A stretch of 64,000 nucleotides of DNA from Turneriella sp942492915 (GTDB taxonomy: Bacteria > Spirochaetota > Leptospiria > Turneriellales > Turneriellaceae). The stretch spans positions 3,596,001-3,660,000 of the forward strand of contig OW818662.1 in NCBI GenBank assembly GCA_942492915.1. Reading direction: 5' to 3'. The position numbers were made by a program, and so were the translations under genes. Below are positions 26,339 to 34,790 of the stretch, in pieces (the first letter of the stretch is position 1; every line of letters starts with the position of its first letter). The notes under the pieces were generated by a model. The model worked only from the letters and a program-made list of their open reading frames with translations, did no database searches and was not told the DNA's origin.

Positions 26339-27480
26339 GGTAGAAACTCCTCGGTTTCGATATTCCTGCCGTCAATTCCGGCGCGCTTGAGCGAACGGCG
26401 CACTAGCCGCATGAAGGCCGGCGGCCCGCATACGATGAATTGCGCTGAGGCGTTGCTGCGGGCATAAGCGATCAGCGCGGAAAGATCTGGCGCCGTATGC
26501 GGCGCGGTTTGAGTATCGAACTCTGCCAGCGTGCCGCTCGCGTCCTCTGCATAGTGTTGCAGATTCAGCTTCTGTCCGCTCCGTTCAAAATAATGAAACA
26601 CCGCCACGTTCGCCGAACGAAAATGCGCGAGGCACGCAGCATAACCTGCAAATGGGGCTATGCCGATGCCACCGGCGATCCATACCTGTGCACGCGAGAA
26701 ATTTGGCATGAACTCACGAAACGGCCCGCGGAGCAGCACGAAATCTGCTGCCTGCAGCTTCTGCATATTTGCAGTGTCAGCCCCAAGGCCTTTGATCAGA
26801 AGGCGCAGATCTTTTTCGTAGCGGCACGAAGCAACAGAGAACGGATGCCATTGCCGCGAAAAACCCTGCCCTTCGAAGCGCAGATACACAATGCTGCCGG
26901 CGGGAAACTCGGGCGCCTGATGGGTCGCAGTCAGGTGCAGCTCGAACATACCTTCAGCGACGGGAAAATTTCTGAGCACTGTAAATCGCAGCGAATGCGC
27001 CGAAGAAAACCGGTCGATCAGCGCGCGCGTGACGAAGAGCGTGAGCAAGACGAGCAGAGCCGCGAGCAGAGCAAAATCGACCGGCCGCGTGCGAGCATAG
27101 CTGAGTGCATGCAGCGCAACAAACACAAATGCCGGCAGCGAAAGCAGGTGCAGCAGGTACCAGTGCCGCCATGGTATGCGCGGCAGCCATGAGCTTACAA
27201 TGACTATCGCAAATAGCAGAAGTGCAATCCACCCAGCGACGGTCGGCAGGTCAGAAAGCGTAAAATAGAGCGAAGGTGAATCCGGCCAGTCGCGCAAGAA
27301 GGCGAGGCCGGTGTGCAATAACATTCCTGCACCGGCAAAAAGCGCCAGCAGGTGATGCAGGCGAAACTGCTTCGCGAGCTCGATGAGGCGTTGATTCAGA
27401 AACCGGCTCTTGAGCGAGAGCAGCGTGACTGCGGTGAGTGCCGCAACAATTGCGACGGCAAGAATACGGTCAAAGTTCAA
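26332..27480 (-). CDS. Ferric-reductase-like membrane flavoprotein (haem b, FAD, NAD(P)H)
   Basis: A 382-residue protein. The N-terminal part (to about residue 145) has five or six membrane helices with His pairs suited to haem b (His42/43 and His56; His106/111 and His124). The C-terminal part is a ferredoxin-NADP reductase module with the FAD motif RQWHPFSVAS, the nucleotide motif IAGGIGIAPFAGYA and VCGPPAFM. Such proteins carry electrons from cytoplasmic NAD(P)H across the membrane. I prefer TTG 27480 (AGAGAG upstream, first helix at once); the frame is open to a TTG at 27561, only 13 bases after the microprotein gene. The next gene is cytochrome b5. Confidence 0.85.
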   Translation of the reverse strand: MNFDRILAVAIVAALTAVTLLSLKSRFLNQRLIELAKQFRLHHLLALFAGAGMLLHTGLAFLRDWPDSPSLYFTLSDLPTVAGWIALLLFAIVIVSSWLPRIPWRHWYLLHLLSLPAFVFVALHALSYARTRPVDFALLAALLVLLTLFVTRALIDRFSSAHSLRFTVLRNFPVAEGMFELHLTATHQAPEFPAGSIVYLRFEGQGFSRQWHPFSVASCRYEKDLRLLIKGLGADTANMQKLQAADFVLLRGPFREFMPNFSRAQVWIAGGIGIAPFAGYAACLAHFRSANVAVFHYFERSGQKLNLQHYAEDASGTLAEFDTQTAPHTAPDLSALIAYARSNASAQFIVCGPPAFMRLVRRSLKRAGIDGRNIETEEFLPW

Positions 27481-27574
27481 CAGGGGGCTCTCTCTGCTCT
27501 GCGATCGATAATCTGAGGCCAGTTCACGGCAAATTTCGTGATGCCCATGCAAGCTATGCAAATACCGCTGAGCG

Positions 27575-27712
27575 CTAAACGAAATAGCGCGGAATCAGGT
27601 AGATGCTCTGCCTGAGCAGGTTCCACACATGCCGGCGCGTCGCGCGCCGGCGCAGCGGTGAAAGTACCAGCACCAGAATCAATCCTGCTAAATAATATGG
27701 CCAGTAGTTCAT
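27575..27712 (-). CDS. 45-residue single-helix membrane microprotein
   Basis: A short frame whose ATG (27712-27710) overlaps the stop of the CrtI-like gene as ATGA and whose TAG is at 27577-27575. It starts MNYWPYYLAGLILVLVL, one membrane helix, followed by a strongly basic cluster RRRATRRH and a tail with LLRQSIYLIPRYFV. The positive charges after the helix put the C-terminus in the cytoplasm. The exact overlap and the spacing to the next gene argue for real translation. It may be a membrane anchor or assembly subunit for the flanking redox enzymes. No family recognised. Confidence 0.65.
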   Translation of the reverse strand: MNYWPYYLAGLILVLVLSPLRRRATRRHVWNLLRQSIYLIPRYFV

Positions 27713-29265
27713 TGTGCGCTCCGCTTATCGTATTTCATGACCAGATCGGCGCCGATCATGCCTGAACAGATCGTCGTCGGCACACCGCCGCCGGGATGCG
27801 TCGAAGCGCCGACAAGATAGAGACCCTTGATGCTCTTTGATTTCGCCGACGGGCGGAACATGCTCGCATTGGCAAAGTCTTGCCTCAGCGCATAGATCGC
27901 GCCTTCGGGTGACAGCAGTCGGCGCTCGAAATCGAGCGGTGTCGCGAATTCAGCGACCTTGACATGGTCTTTGAGTCCCGGCAGATATTTCTCCGAGTAA
28001 TAGTTAATAATTTTTTTTAGCAACTCTTTCTTCAGCTCATCCCAATTCTTATCTTTGAGCCGGTACGGCCCCGGCGCCAAAGTGAGAATGATGATATGAT
28101 GCCCCTTAGGAGCGAGCGCCGGGTCAGACTTTGTCGTCCAGCTGATAATGCCGAACTGTTTGTCGGGATAATTGCCCTGCAAATAATCTTCGTCCCAATA
28201 GCGGTTCATATCTTCGGTTGGCACTGTAACCAAGGTGTGGTGTGCGTTGAGCGGCGGTTTGTAATCGATGCCGAGATAGATCATCGGAGTCGCCATCGAA
28301 TACTGGTAGCTATCAAGCCCCTTGCGCACGAGCCACGGCAGATTTTCATGGCCGATCAGCTCTTTGTACATCTGCTTTGCATTGATGCCCGAGATCACCA
28401 CGGGTGCCGAAATGCGGCTGCCGTCGGCGAGTTCAACGCCTTGGACCCTGCGCTTCTCGAGCAGAATTTTTTTCACGTGTGCGTTGGGTCTGAATTCGAG
28501 GCCATACGATTTACCGATGCGCAGCAGTGCTTCGGGAATCTGTCCCATGCCGCCCTTGGTATAGTGCACGCCGCGGTGCTCTGAATAGGGCAGCATCGCA
28601 AAATATGCCGGTGCAAATTCGGGCGGCAGGCCGACGTAGAAGCTCTGGAACGACATACTCTCGAGCACGCGGCGGTCTTTGAAAAATTTTCTGAGCGCGC
28701 CTTCGTAGCTGCCGACGAAAAGCCCCCCGAATTTCATGAGCCCCGGCGTGCGGATGAAGATCTTTGCCATGTCGAGCAAACCGCGCGCGGGCATCACGAA
28801 AAAGCCCTTCAGCGCCGTCTCGGTGAAATCGCGGAACTTGTGCACATATTTACGGAAACGTTTGCCATCCGCCGGCGAAACCTGGCTGATTGCCGCAGCA
28901 GTTGCCTCGATGTCAGTGGGTATCTTGAGACGCGTGCCATCGGAGAGTATGCAGTCGTAAACCGGCTCACACTGCACCAGCTTCACCTCTTTCGCCAGTG
29001 AAGTGCCGAGGCGGCCGAATACCTGGTCGATCACGTCGGCGTCTTCGATGATTGAGGCGCCGAGGTCGAATTTATAACCCTTGATCGTCGCGGTCGAGCA
29101 GCAACCGCCGATCAGTGAACTTTGCTCGAGCAGCAAGACGTCATAGCCATTCTTCGCGAGCAGTGCCGCGGCAGTGGTGCCGCCGCAACCCGCACCGATG
29201 ATGATCACATCGTATGCGTTCTTCTGAACCGGCCGCTTTACCGATCGGGTTTTTTTCTGGGCCAT
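27709..29265 (-). CDS. CrtI/phytoene desaturase-like FAD oxidoreductase
   Basis: A 518-residue FAD-dependent oxidoreductase of the phytoene desaturase / retinol saturase group. The dinucleotide-binding motif VIIIGAGCGGTTAAALL is near residues 24-40 after a basic N-terminal stretch, and the C-terminal FAD segment GLYLVGASTHPGGGVPTTI is typical of the family. No phytoene synthase or other carotenoid gene is near, so the substrate may be another unsaturated lipid. It is the first gene of an operon with a microprotein, a membrane reductase and cytochrome b5, which could supply or remove electrons. Confidence 0.85.
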   Translation of the reverse strand: MAQKKTRSVKRPVQKNAYDVIIIGAGCGGTTAAALLAKNGYDVLLLEQSSLIGGCCSTATIKGYKFDLGASIIEDADVIDQVFGRLGTSLAKEVKLVQCEPVYDCILSDGTRLKIPTDIEATAAAISQVSPADGKRFRKYVHKFRDFTETALKGFFVMPARGLLDMAKIFIRTPGLMKFGGLFVGSYEGALRKFFKDRRVLESMSFQSFYVGLPPEFAPAYFAMLPYSEHRGVHYTKGGMGQIPEALLRIGKSYGLEFRPNAHVKKILLEKRRVQGVELADGSRISAPVVISGINAKQMYKELIGHENLPWLVRKGLDSYQYSMATPMIYLGIDYKPPLNAHHTLVTVPTEDMNRYWDEDYLQGNYPDKQFGIISWTTKSDPALAPKGHHIIILTLAPGPYRLKDKNWDELKKELLKKIINYYSEKYLPGLKDHVKVAEFATPLDFERRLLSPEGAIYALRQDFANASMFRPSAKSKSIKGLYLVGASTHPGGGVPTTICSGMIGADLVMKYDKRSAQ

Positions 29266-29456
29266 TGGCCAACTCTTAAGCGCAGGCTCTGGGGCGCGAT
29301 TGTTTTTTCGGCACAGTCAATAAGTTCGCCTTCATGCTCTCGCAGACCTTGCCGGAACGTTCTGTCTTGGTCAAGCGCATAGCACAATAAGCGCGTTCTT
29401 AAGATACGGCAGGTTATTCAATAAAGTCCGTCTGGAATAAGCGTCAGTACTCAATA

Positions 29457-30557
29457 CTAAAGCGACTCATACCGCGCCGTCTGCGCCATCAGAAACTGGT
29501 CGACCAGCACCAGAGCGAGCATTGCTTCGACGATCGGTACCGCGCGTGGCAATACGCACGGGTCGTGACGACCTTTGACTTTCAGCGTAACGTTTTCACC
29601 GCTCTCGTTGACCGAAGGCTGCTCGTGGCTGATCGTTGCGGTGGGCTTGAAAGCTACACGAAACGTGACGGGCATACCGTTCGAGATGCCGCCCTGAATA
29701 CCACCCGAGTGGTTGGTGCGCGTTGTCACCTTGCCCTTCTGCATTTCGAAAATGTCGTTGTGTTCTCTGCCTGTGAGTTCGGCCGCCGCGAATCCACTGC
29801 CGATTTCGATGCCTTTGGTTGCCGGTATCGCGAGCATTGCCTGTGCGATGAGCGCGTCGAGGCGATCGAAGACGGGGTCACCCCAGCCTGCAGGTACGCC
29901 GACCGCGGCGCATTCGACGACGCCACCCAGTGAGTCACCCGCCTGACGCGTATCTTGTATGAGGCGCACCATTTTTTCAGCCAGCGCGGCGTCGGGCACG
30001 CGCACGGGGTTTGCCTCAATGGTTTCGCGCAGCGCCGTGATCTGTGAGAGGTCTGCATCCCCCTCAAATTTCAGATTTTTGATCTGCGAGACGTAACCGA
30101 CAATTTCTACGCCGGCTTTTTCGCGTAAGATCTTCTTGGCGATCGCGCCAGCCGCGACGATACCGATAGTAGCGCGCGCCGATGAGCGGCCGCCGCCCCG
30201 CCAGGCGCGATGGCCGTAGCGCGCATGGTAGGTGTAATCGGCGTGGCTGGGGCGAAAAATTTCTTTGATGTCGCTGTAATCTTTTTCGCGTGCATTCTCG
30301 TTGAAGACTGCGATCGCGATCGGCGCACCGATGGTCTTGTCTTCGAAGGTGCCTGAAAGAATTTTTGCGCGGTCGGGTTCGTCGCGCGGCGTGGTGATGC
30401 GGCTTTGCCCCGGTCGCCGGCGGTCTAGATCGGGTTGAATGTCATCGACGCTGAGCGGCATGCCCGCCGGGCAATTTTCAATGACGCAGCCGAGCGCTTC
30501 GCCATGCGATTCGCCGTAGGTTGTGACACGAAAAATTCGGCCGATGGTTGAGCCCAT
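29457..30557 (-). CDS. aroC: Chorismate synthase
   Basis: Last enzyme of the shikimate pathway; turns EPSP into chorismate with reduced FMN in the cytoplasm. The 366-residue length is normal. Signature regions seen: TYGESHGEALG near the start, RPSHADYTYHARYGHRAWRGGGRSSAR in the middle (two signature His), and GIQGGISNGMPV. It has no other aro gene nearby. The next gene on the strand upstream is the DUF1761 protein gene, 51 bases away. Confidence 0.97.
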   Translation of the reverse strand: MGSTIGRIFRVTTYGESHGEALGCVIENCPAGMPLSVDDIQPDLDRRRPGQSRITTPRDEPDRAKILSGTFEDKTIGAPIAIAVFNENAREKDYSDIKEIFRPSHADYTYHARYGHRAWRGGGRSSARATIGIVAAGAIAKKILREKAGVEIVGYVSQIKNLKFEGDADLSQITALRETIEANPVRVPDAALAEKMVRLIQDTRQAGDSLGGVVECAAVGVPAGWGDPVFDRLDALIAQAMLAIPATKGIEIGSGFAAAELTGREHNDIFEMQKGKVTTRTNHSGGIQGGISNGMPVTFRVAFKPTATISHEQPSVNESGENVTLKVKGRHDPCVLPRAVPIVEAMLALVLVDQFLMAQTARYESL

Positions 30558-30608
30558 AAGATAAGGTCAGAACCCGCGGCCGAGAGGGCGTGTAAAACCT
30601 ATCGACAG

Positions 30609-31073
30609 TTAAGCCGACTGAGTCCAGAACGCCAGTAGCGTCGACATAATCGCCAGCGATACGAGGTAGTAGCCGGCATTTATAAAGAAGAGTTTCCATG
30701 AACGACCTTCGAACGCGACCTGGTTGAGCAGCATTGGCACGAAATAACCGATCGTTGTCCAGCCTGCAGAGTTGATGGCGAGAATCATCGGTATCTGCGA
30801 TGCCTGCATGCCGGGTGCCTGGCCCGAGGCTATTGTCGCGCCCATCACGGTGCGCCATGCTTCAACGTTGAATGCGAGACAATACGCCAGCAGAAACGTA
30901 CCGATCAGCATCAGGCCCATTGAGCGATACATTTCTTTAGCGGGGGGCTTTTTCGAGATGTCGAGCCCGAGCTCATTCGCCCACGCCTTGCCGAAAAGCG
31001 GACCATACCAAAGAAATCCGACCACCATGTTCGCGAAGATGCTGGCACCAATTGCCGGCCAATATATACTCAT
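30609..31073 (-). CDS. DUF1761 membrane protein
   Basis: A 154-residue protein with four hydrophobic segments and the DUF1761 pattern near the start (IFANMVVGFLWYGPLFGKAW). The family has no known function. A very strong ribosome-binding site AGGAGG lies 7 bases before ATG 31073 (and 4 before ATG 31076), so the longer open frame upstream is not used. It is divergent from the PF10118 gene, sharing a 210-base region with a palindromic operator-like site. Confidence 0.8.
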   Translation of the reverse strand: MSIYWPAIGASIFANMVVGFLWYGPLFGKAWANELGLDISKKPPAKEMYRSMGLMLIGTFLLAYCLAFNVEAWRTVMGATIASGQAPGMQASQIPMILAINSAGWTTIGYFVPMLLNQVAFEGRSWKLFFINAGYYLVSLAIMSTLLAFWTQSA

Positions 31074-31194
31074 CATGATTCCTCCTAAAGGGGGATTTAT
31101 CCCCGTTATGGCCATCAGGCCCTGAAAAATGACCCAGTCGAGCTGTTTTTTTTGAGCCACACTGTTTCTAAGTGAAGAGGGTAGCGTGATAATA

Positions 31195-31210
31195 ATGAAC
31201 ATATGTTCAT
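31195..31210. promoter_or_regulatory. Perfect 16-bp palindrome, probable operator
   Basis: ATGAACATATGTTCAT is a complete dyad lying 7 bases upstream of the -35 box of the promoter at 31218 and between two divergent genes. The form fits a binding site of a dimeric regulator (TetR-like or similar). The regulator is not encoded in the immediate neighbourhood. Confidence 0.55.
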
Positions 31211-31217
31211 AAAAAAG

Positions 31218-31246
31218 TTGACGTATTGTTCGGGTATTTGTATCTA
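31218..31246 (+). promoter_or_regulatory. Sigma-70 promoter of the PF10118 gene
   Basis: TTGACG (31218-31223), 17-base spacer, TATCTA (31241-31246). Transcription would begin near 31253, leaving a leader of about 30 bases with AAGGAG before ATG 31284. Confidence 0.65.
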
Positions 31247-31283
31247 TAGTGCGTCGCCCCACAAAGGGCAAAAGGAGCTCACA

Positions 31284-32153
31284 ATGGCAAAAGAAAACGT
31301 AATTCAAATGAACATGCCGCAGGTTCGGCGCCCCGAGTTCGGGCTAGAGCAGAACTTCACCAAGTATTACGCCGATGGCAACGCAGTGCTGACGCAGATT
31401 CTGAACAGTCTGCACGTAGTTTTTCCCGAAGGCGAAAAGCTCTTCATACGCTCGGTTAAGTTCTTTCAAGATGAAATCAAAGACCCTCAGCTGAAAGCAC
31501 GTATCAAGGGTTTTATCGGGCAAGAAACGCAGCATATGGCGCAGCACGAAAAAATCTGGGACACTCTGCAAAGCCAGGGCGTTAACGTGCGTGAATATGA
31601 CGCGTGGTATTCAAAAAACGCGTACGAAACAGTAGAGGGAACAATCCGCAAGATCTTTGGCGAAGAGACTTACAAAAAGCTCGCGCTGTCAGTAACCTGC
31701 GCGCTTGAACACTACACGGCGACGCTCGCAGAAGTGGCGATGGACCCCGAGCTCAACGCGATGCAGGGTTTTGACGAAAACATGAAAGCCCTTTTGATGT
31801 GGCATGCGGCCGAAGAGATTGAGCACAAGTCAGTCGCATTCGACGTGATGAAGCAGATTAACTCAGGTGAGGTTATCAAGAATGCCGGCATGGTCATTGG
31901 TACATGGGCGCTCTTGTGGTACGGAGCGGTCGGCGCGGTAAAATTTCTCGCCGAAGACAAAGACATCAAGCTGACTGATATACCTGTATCGATCGCAGAG
32001 AAGGCGCCGCTGACGGCGAAGCTGGTCGCGGCGATGGTGCCGAAACTTGTTCAATATTTCAGGCCAGACTTTCACCCCGACCAGATGAACAACGATTATT
32101 TGGCGACCGAATATTTCGAGAAGAACCAGAAGTTCTTTCAGAAAGCAGGTTAA
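31284..32153 (+). CDS. Predicted metal-dependent hydrolase (PF10118)
   Basis: A 289-residue mostly helical protein. Glu/His motifs at spaced positions (GQETQHMAQHEKIW, CALEHYTATLAE and HAAEEIEHKSVAFD) look like a ferritin-type di-iron site, which is the pattern of PF10118, annotated in databases as a metal-dependent hydrolase but not well studied. AAGGAG lies 7 bases before ATG 31284. The gene is monocistronic: a sigma-70 promoter lies upstream and a stem-loop follows at 32158. Confidence 0.85.
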   Translation: MAKENVIQMNMPQVRRPEFGLEQNFTKYYADGNAVLTQILNSLHVVFPEGEKLFIRSVKFFQDEIKDPQLKARIKGFIGQETQHMAQHEKIWDTLQSQGVNVREYDAWYSKNAYETVEGTIRKIFGEETYKKLALSVTCALEHYTATLAEVAMDPELNAMQGFDENMKALLMWHAAEEIEHKSVAFDVMKQINSGEVIKNAGMVIGTWALLWYGAVGAVKFLAEDKDIKLTDIPVSIAEKAPLTAKLVAAMVPKLVQYFRPDFHPDQMNNDYLATEYFEKNQKFFQKAG

Positions 32154-32157
32154 TTGC

Positions 32158-32190
32158 AACTAACTCGGGGCTTGCAGCCCCGAGTTAGTT
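32158..32190. terminator. Bidirectional 15-bp stem-loop
   Basis: Arms 32158-32172 and 32176-32190 are perfect complements with loop TGC. It starts four bases after the plus-strand stop and contains the stop codon of the convergent antiporter gene (32160-32162). No T-tract of note. Confidence 0.7.
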
Positions 32191-33383
32191 TCGTTTAGGC
32201 GCGGCATCACCCAGCGCCGAAACATGAGAGGTGTCATCATCGTCGTCACAACACCCATGACTACCAACACCGAGAACAGCCCCTGACCAATAAACCCTCG
32301 CTGGTAGGCAATCGATGCAATCACAAGTTCCATGACACCGCGCCCGTTGAGAATTATTCCGATGCCCAGTGCATCCGCTGAGCCGAGGCCGATAAGTTTA
32401 GCCCCCAACCAGCCTGAAACAAATTTTGAGACGATCGAGACAGCGAGCACCGCGGCGACAAAATCGAGAGACTTCACTGAATAGGCATTAAATTCAAGGC
32501 CGAGGGTTGCGAAAAAAACAGGACCCAAAAAACCGTCGGTGATCGAGCGCAGCGTGTGGTCGAGTTCGCTGAAGCGCGAAGCGAGAAAAAATTCACGGTC
32601 GATGAGCAGCGCGGCAAAAAATGCCCCGATTACAAAGTGAAAACCCAGCGCTTCACTGACCGAACCGAAGAGTAATACAAAAACCACGAGAATGCCGAAC
32701 AGCGCCTCGGGGCCGAAGACTTCGACCAGCTTCTCAGACCAGCGCTGAATTCTGAATCCTCTCTTGATCAGTTTCTGCAACGACCAGTTGAAGCCGAGTA
32801 TAAACGCCGCGAGAACCACGAGCTTCGAAGCTGTAATCAGAATAGAGACACCCACTTCTCCGAGCGAAAATTGTGTCGGCAAATTCAGCAGCACGCCCAG
32901 TGCGAGCAGAGCCGTAATGTCGTTGAGCACGGCAGTTGCCACCGAATAGCGCGCAATCGCCGAATCGAGCAGACCAAAGGTTTGCAAGATGCGCACCGCG
33001 ACGGGCAATGCAGTTATCGAGACGCAGAGGCCGAGAAAGATCACGCGCATGGTGTCGAAGCCATATAGAATACCGACACCGATACCCGCGGCCATCGGCA
33101 CGATGAAACCAAGAGTTGCGATCACGAGCCCGCGACCTTTCAGAGCGCTGATGATATCTTTGAATTCCATCTCGAGGCCGGCCGAGAGCACCACAAGAAA
33201 CACGGCGAGCTCTGAGATTCCCGACAGGGCCAGATTGGGCTGAATAAAGTTCAAGAGGCTCGGGCCGAGAATGACGCCTGCCAGCATCTCACCGACAATC
33301 GCCGGTTGGCCGAAACGCGCGACGAGCCTGCCCATGAGGCGCGCAGAAACGATCAGTAACAAGAGTTTGGTAAGAAGTGACAT
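32160..33383 (-). CDS. Cation:proton antiporter (CPA2/KefB type)
   Basis: A 407-residue inner-membrane protein with about twelve helices and the typical start of the family (RLVARFGQPAIVGEMLAGVILGPS has the GEMLAG signature). NDI in the middle (AVLNDITALLAL) and the later GRGVMELVIAS are also characteristic. It lacks a C-terminal TrkA-N regulatory domain, so it is a Na+/H+ or K+/H+ exchanger of the short type. ATG 33383 is preferred; the frame stays open 16 codons upstream. Confidence 0.9.
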   Translation of the reverse strand: MSLLTKLLLLIVSARLMGRLVARFGQPAIVGEMLAGVILGPSLLNFIQPNLALSGISELAVFLVVLSAGLEMEFKDIISALKGRGLVIATLGFIVPMAAGIGVGILYGFDTMRVIFLGLCVSITALPVAVRILQTFGLLDSAIARYSVATAVLNDITALLALGVLLNLPTQFSLGEVGVSILITASKLVVLAAFILGFNWSLQKLIKRGFRIQRWSEKLVEVFGPEALFGILVVFVLLFGSVSEALGFHFVIGAFFAALLIDREFFLASRFSELDHTLRSITDGFLGPVFFATLGLEFNAYSVKSLDFVAAVLAVSIVSKFVSGWLGAKLIGLGSADALGIGIILNGRGVMELVIASIAYQRGFIGQGLFSVLVVMGVVTTMMTPLMFRRWVMPRLNETNSGLQAPS

Positions 33384-33462
33384 AAGATTTACCGACTTCA
33401 GTGATGCCCTAAGGGGCTCATGCTGTCGCAACTAGACCCGAGGGCCACTCTCGCAAAAGCAA

Positions 33463-34242
33463 CTACTTTTTGAACAGCGGGTCGAGCATCTGCCAGAGCC
33501 ACGGCTGGCGAACAGGTTCTTTGACGCCATATTTTTCGGGACGCTGCGGCGGATTGTAGTACGTGCCGAAGGCGATGTCCATCAGCGGCGAAAGATTCGC
33601 ATAGTTTATCAATCCTCTGTGGTCGAGTTCATGGTGCCAATGGTGCAGGTGCGGCGACCCAAGCAGCACTTCGAGAAATCCCAACCTGATATTGACGTTT
33701 GAATGAATAAAGAGAGCCCAAAGCCCGCGAAAGGTGACGAAGCCGGCAATCGTGTTGAGGTCCAGGCCGATCAGCACTGCAGGCAGCGTCTCGAGCCCGC
33801 GTGTGTAAATATTATCGAGCGGATGCTCGCGGTACGCAGCGAGGTAGTCGACCTGTTCTGCCGTGTGGTGCACGCGGTGAAAACGCCAGAGAATGCTGAA
33901 GCGGTGCTGCGCGCGGTGCCCCCAATAAATAAAAATATCGCTGAGCAAAACCACCGCGAAAACCTTGATGAGCCATGGCAGCTCAGAAACAAATTTTGGT
34001 AAATGTGAGGATGCATCGACGTACTGAAAAGCGAAGCCAAGAACAAACAGCGTCAGGCTGTTGAACACAAGCACCTGCCCCGCATAGAAGGCAAGATCGT
34101 TCAGCCAGTCGCGCCTCAGCCAAGTAAAACCCGGCATTGCAACAAAACGATCGCCGCGCCAGAAGTATTCAAACGGAATAAAAACGGCGCTGATAGCCGC
34201 CAAGAAGAGCGCGGCCTGCGCCAGAAGTTCGAGCAGCCACAC
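33463..34242 (-). CDS. Sterol desaturase / fatty acid hydroxylase family protein
   Basis: A 259-residue membrane di-iron enzyme. The His clusters that bind iron are present: HRAQH (about 107-111), HRVHH (about 120-124) and HHWHH (about 198-202). These enzymes use oxygen to hydroxylate or desaturate lipids. The GTG start at 34242 follows the stop of the preceding small gene by one base. A redox partner is needed; the cytochrome b5 operon 6 kb away is a possible source but there is no direct link. Substrate unknown. Confidence 0.88.
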   Translation of the reverse strand: MWLLELLAQAALFLAAISAVFIPFEYFWRGDRFVAMPGFTWLRRDWLNDLAFYAGQVLVFNSLTLFVLGFAFQYVDASSHLPKFVSELPWLIKVFAVVLLSDIFIYWGHRAQHRFSILWRFHRVHHTAEQVDYLAAYREHPLDNIYTRGLETLPAVLIGLDLNTIAGFVTFRGLWALFIHSNVNIRLGFLEVLLGSPHLHHWHHELDHRGLINYANLSPLMDIAFGTYYNPPQRPEKYGVKEPVRQPWLWQMLDPLFKK

Positions 34243-34243
34243 T

Positions 34244-34624
34244 TCAGGTCGGCGGCGGGGGCGGCTTTTTCACCAGTGGCTCGGGCACCATCGATTTTGA
34301 GCTCGGCATGATTTTCTTGTGCTTCTCGTTTTCAGTTGCCGAGGGCGTTTTTTGGCTCTCGCCTTTTTGTTGCTTTATCGATTTTTCGTCTGCCGCCTTC
34401 TTAGCGGCTTTTTCATGAATCGCCGTCGTGCTCCCTTTGTCGTCGGGCCATGGAGTCGGGGTGCCTGATTTACTCGTATCAAAGACGGGATTAATGCGCG
34501 GCGATTTTTCTGCCTTCTGTTGTGCATAGATGACGGCACCAGCGAGCGCAGAGGCAGCAAAAAGCAGGGTGAGAATTCTAGCGGGCACGAGGCACCTTAA
34601 CCTGAGCACTTGCCCCGGGAACAA
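34244..34624 (-). CDS. Small exported low-complexity protein
   Basis: A 126-residue protein with a hydrophobic N-terminal segment (about 12-34, ending near IYAQQ) and a mature part rich in Lys, Pro, Ser and Glu, ending in a run of prolines. No domain recognised. Its stop lies one base before the start of the desaturase gene, which suggests one transcript and supports its reality, but low complexity keeps confidence modest. A GTG at codon 13 is a possible start. Confidence 0.5.
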   Translation of the reverse strand: MFPGQVLRLRCLVPARILTLLFAASALAGAVIYAQQKAEKSPRINPVFDTSKSGTPTPWPDDKGSTTAIHEKAAKKAADEKSIKQQKGESQKTPSATENEKHKKIMPSSKSMVPEPLVKKPPPPPT

Positions 34625-34790
34625 ATTTATTGTTCAACGCAGTAGAGCCCCTTTGGGGATATGGGACATTTTTCCTATATTTTCGGAACCTTCTGGGTCT
34701 TACGAAGGTACTCTCTATATAGACTTTGCTCGAAGTGGATCGACTGTTTTGTCTGAATAGCGCCTACGAGCAGGTAAAAAGAGAGGTTAA

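Noticed and set aside
26497..27192. Plus-strand frame of 231 codons opposite the ferric-reductase-like gene
   Set aside because: The minus strand has clear FAD and NAD motifs; this frame is a shadow.
29266..29456. Gap between aroC and the CrtI-like gene examined for a promoter or small RNA
   Set aside because: TTGACC and TTGACT occur on the minus strand but without matching -10 boxes, and no stable hairpin was found.
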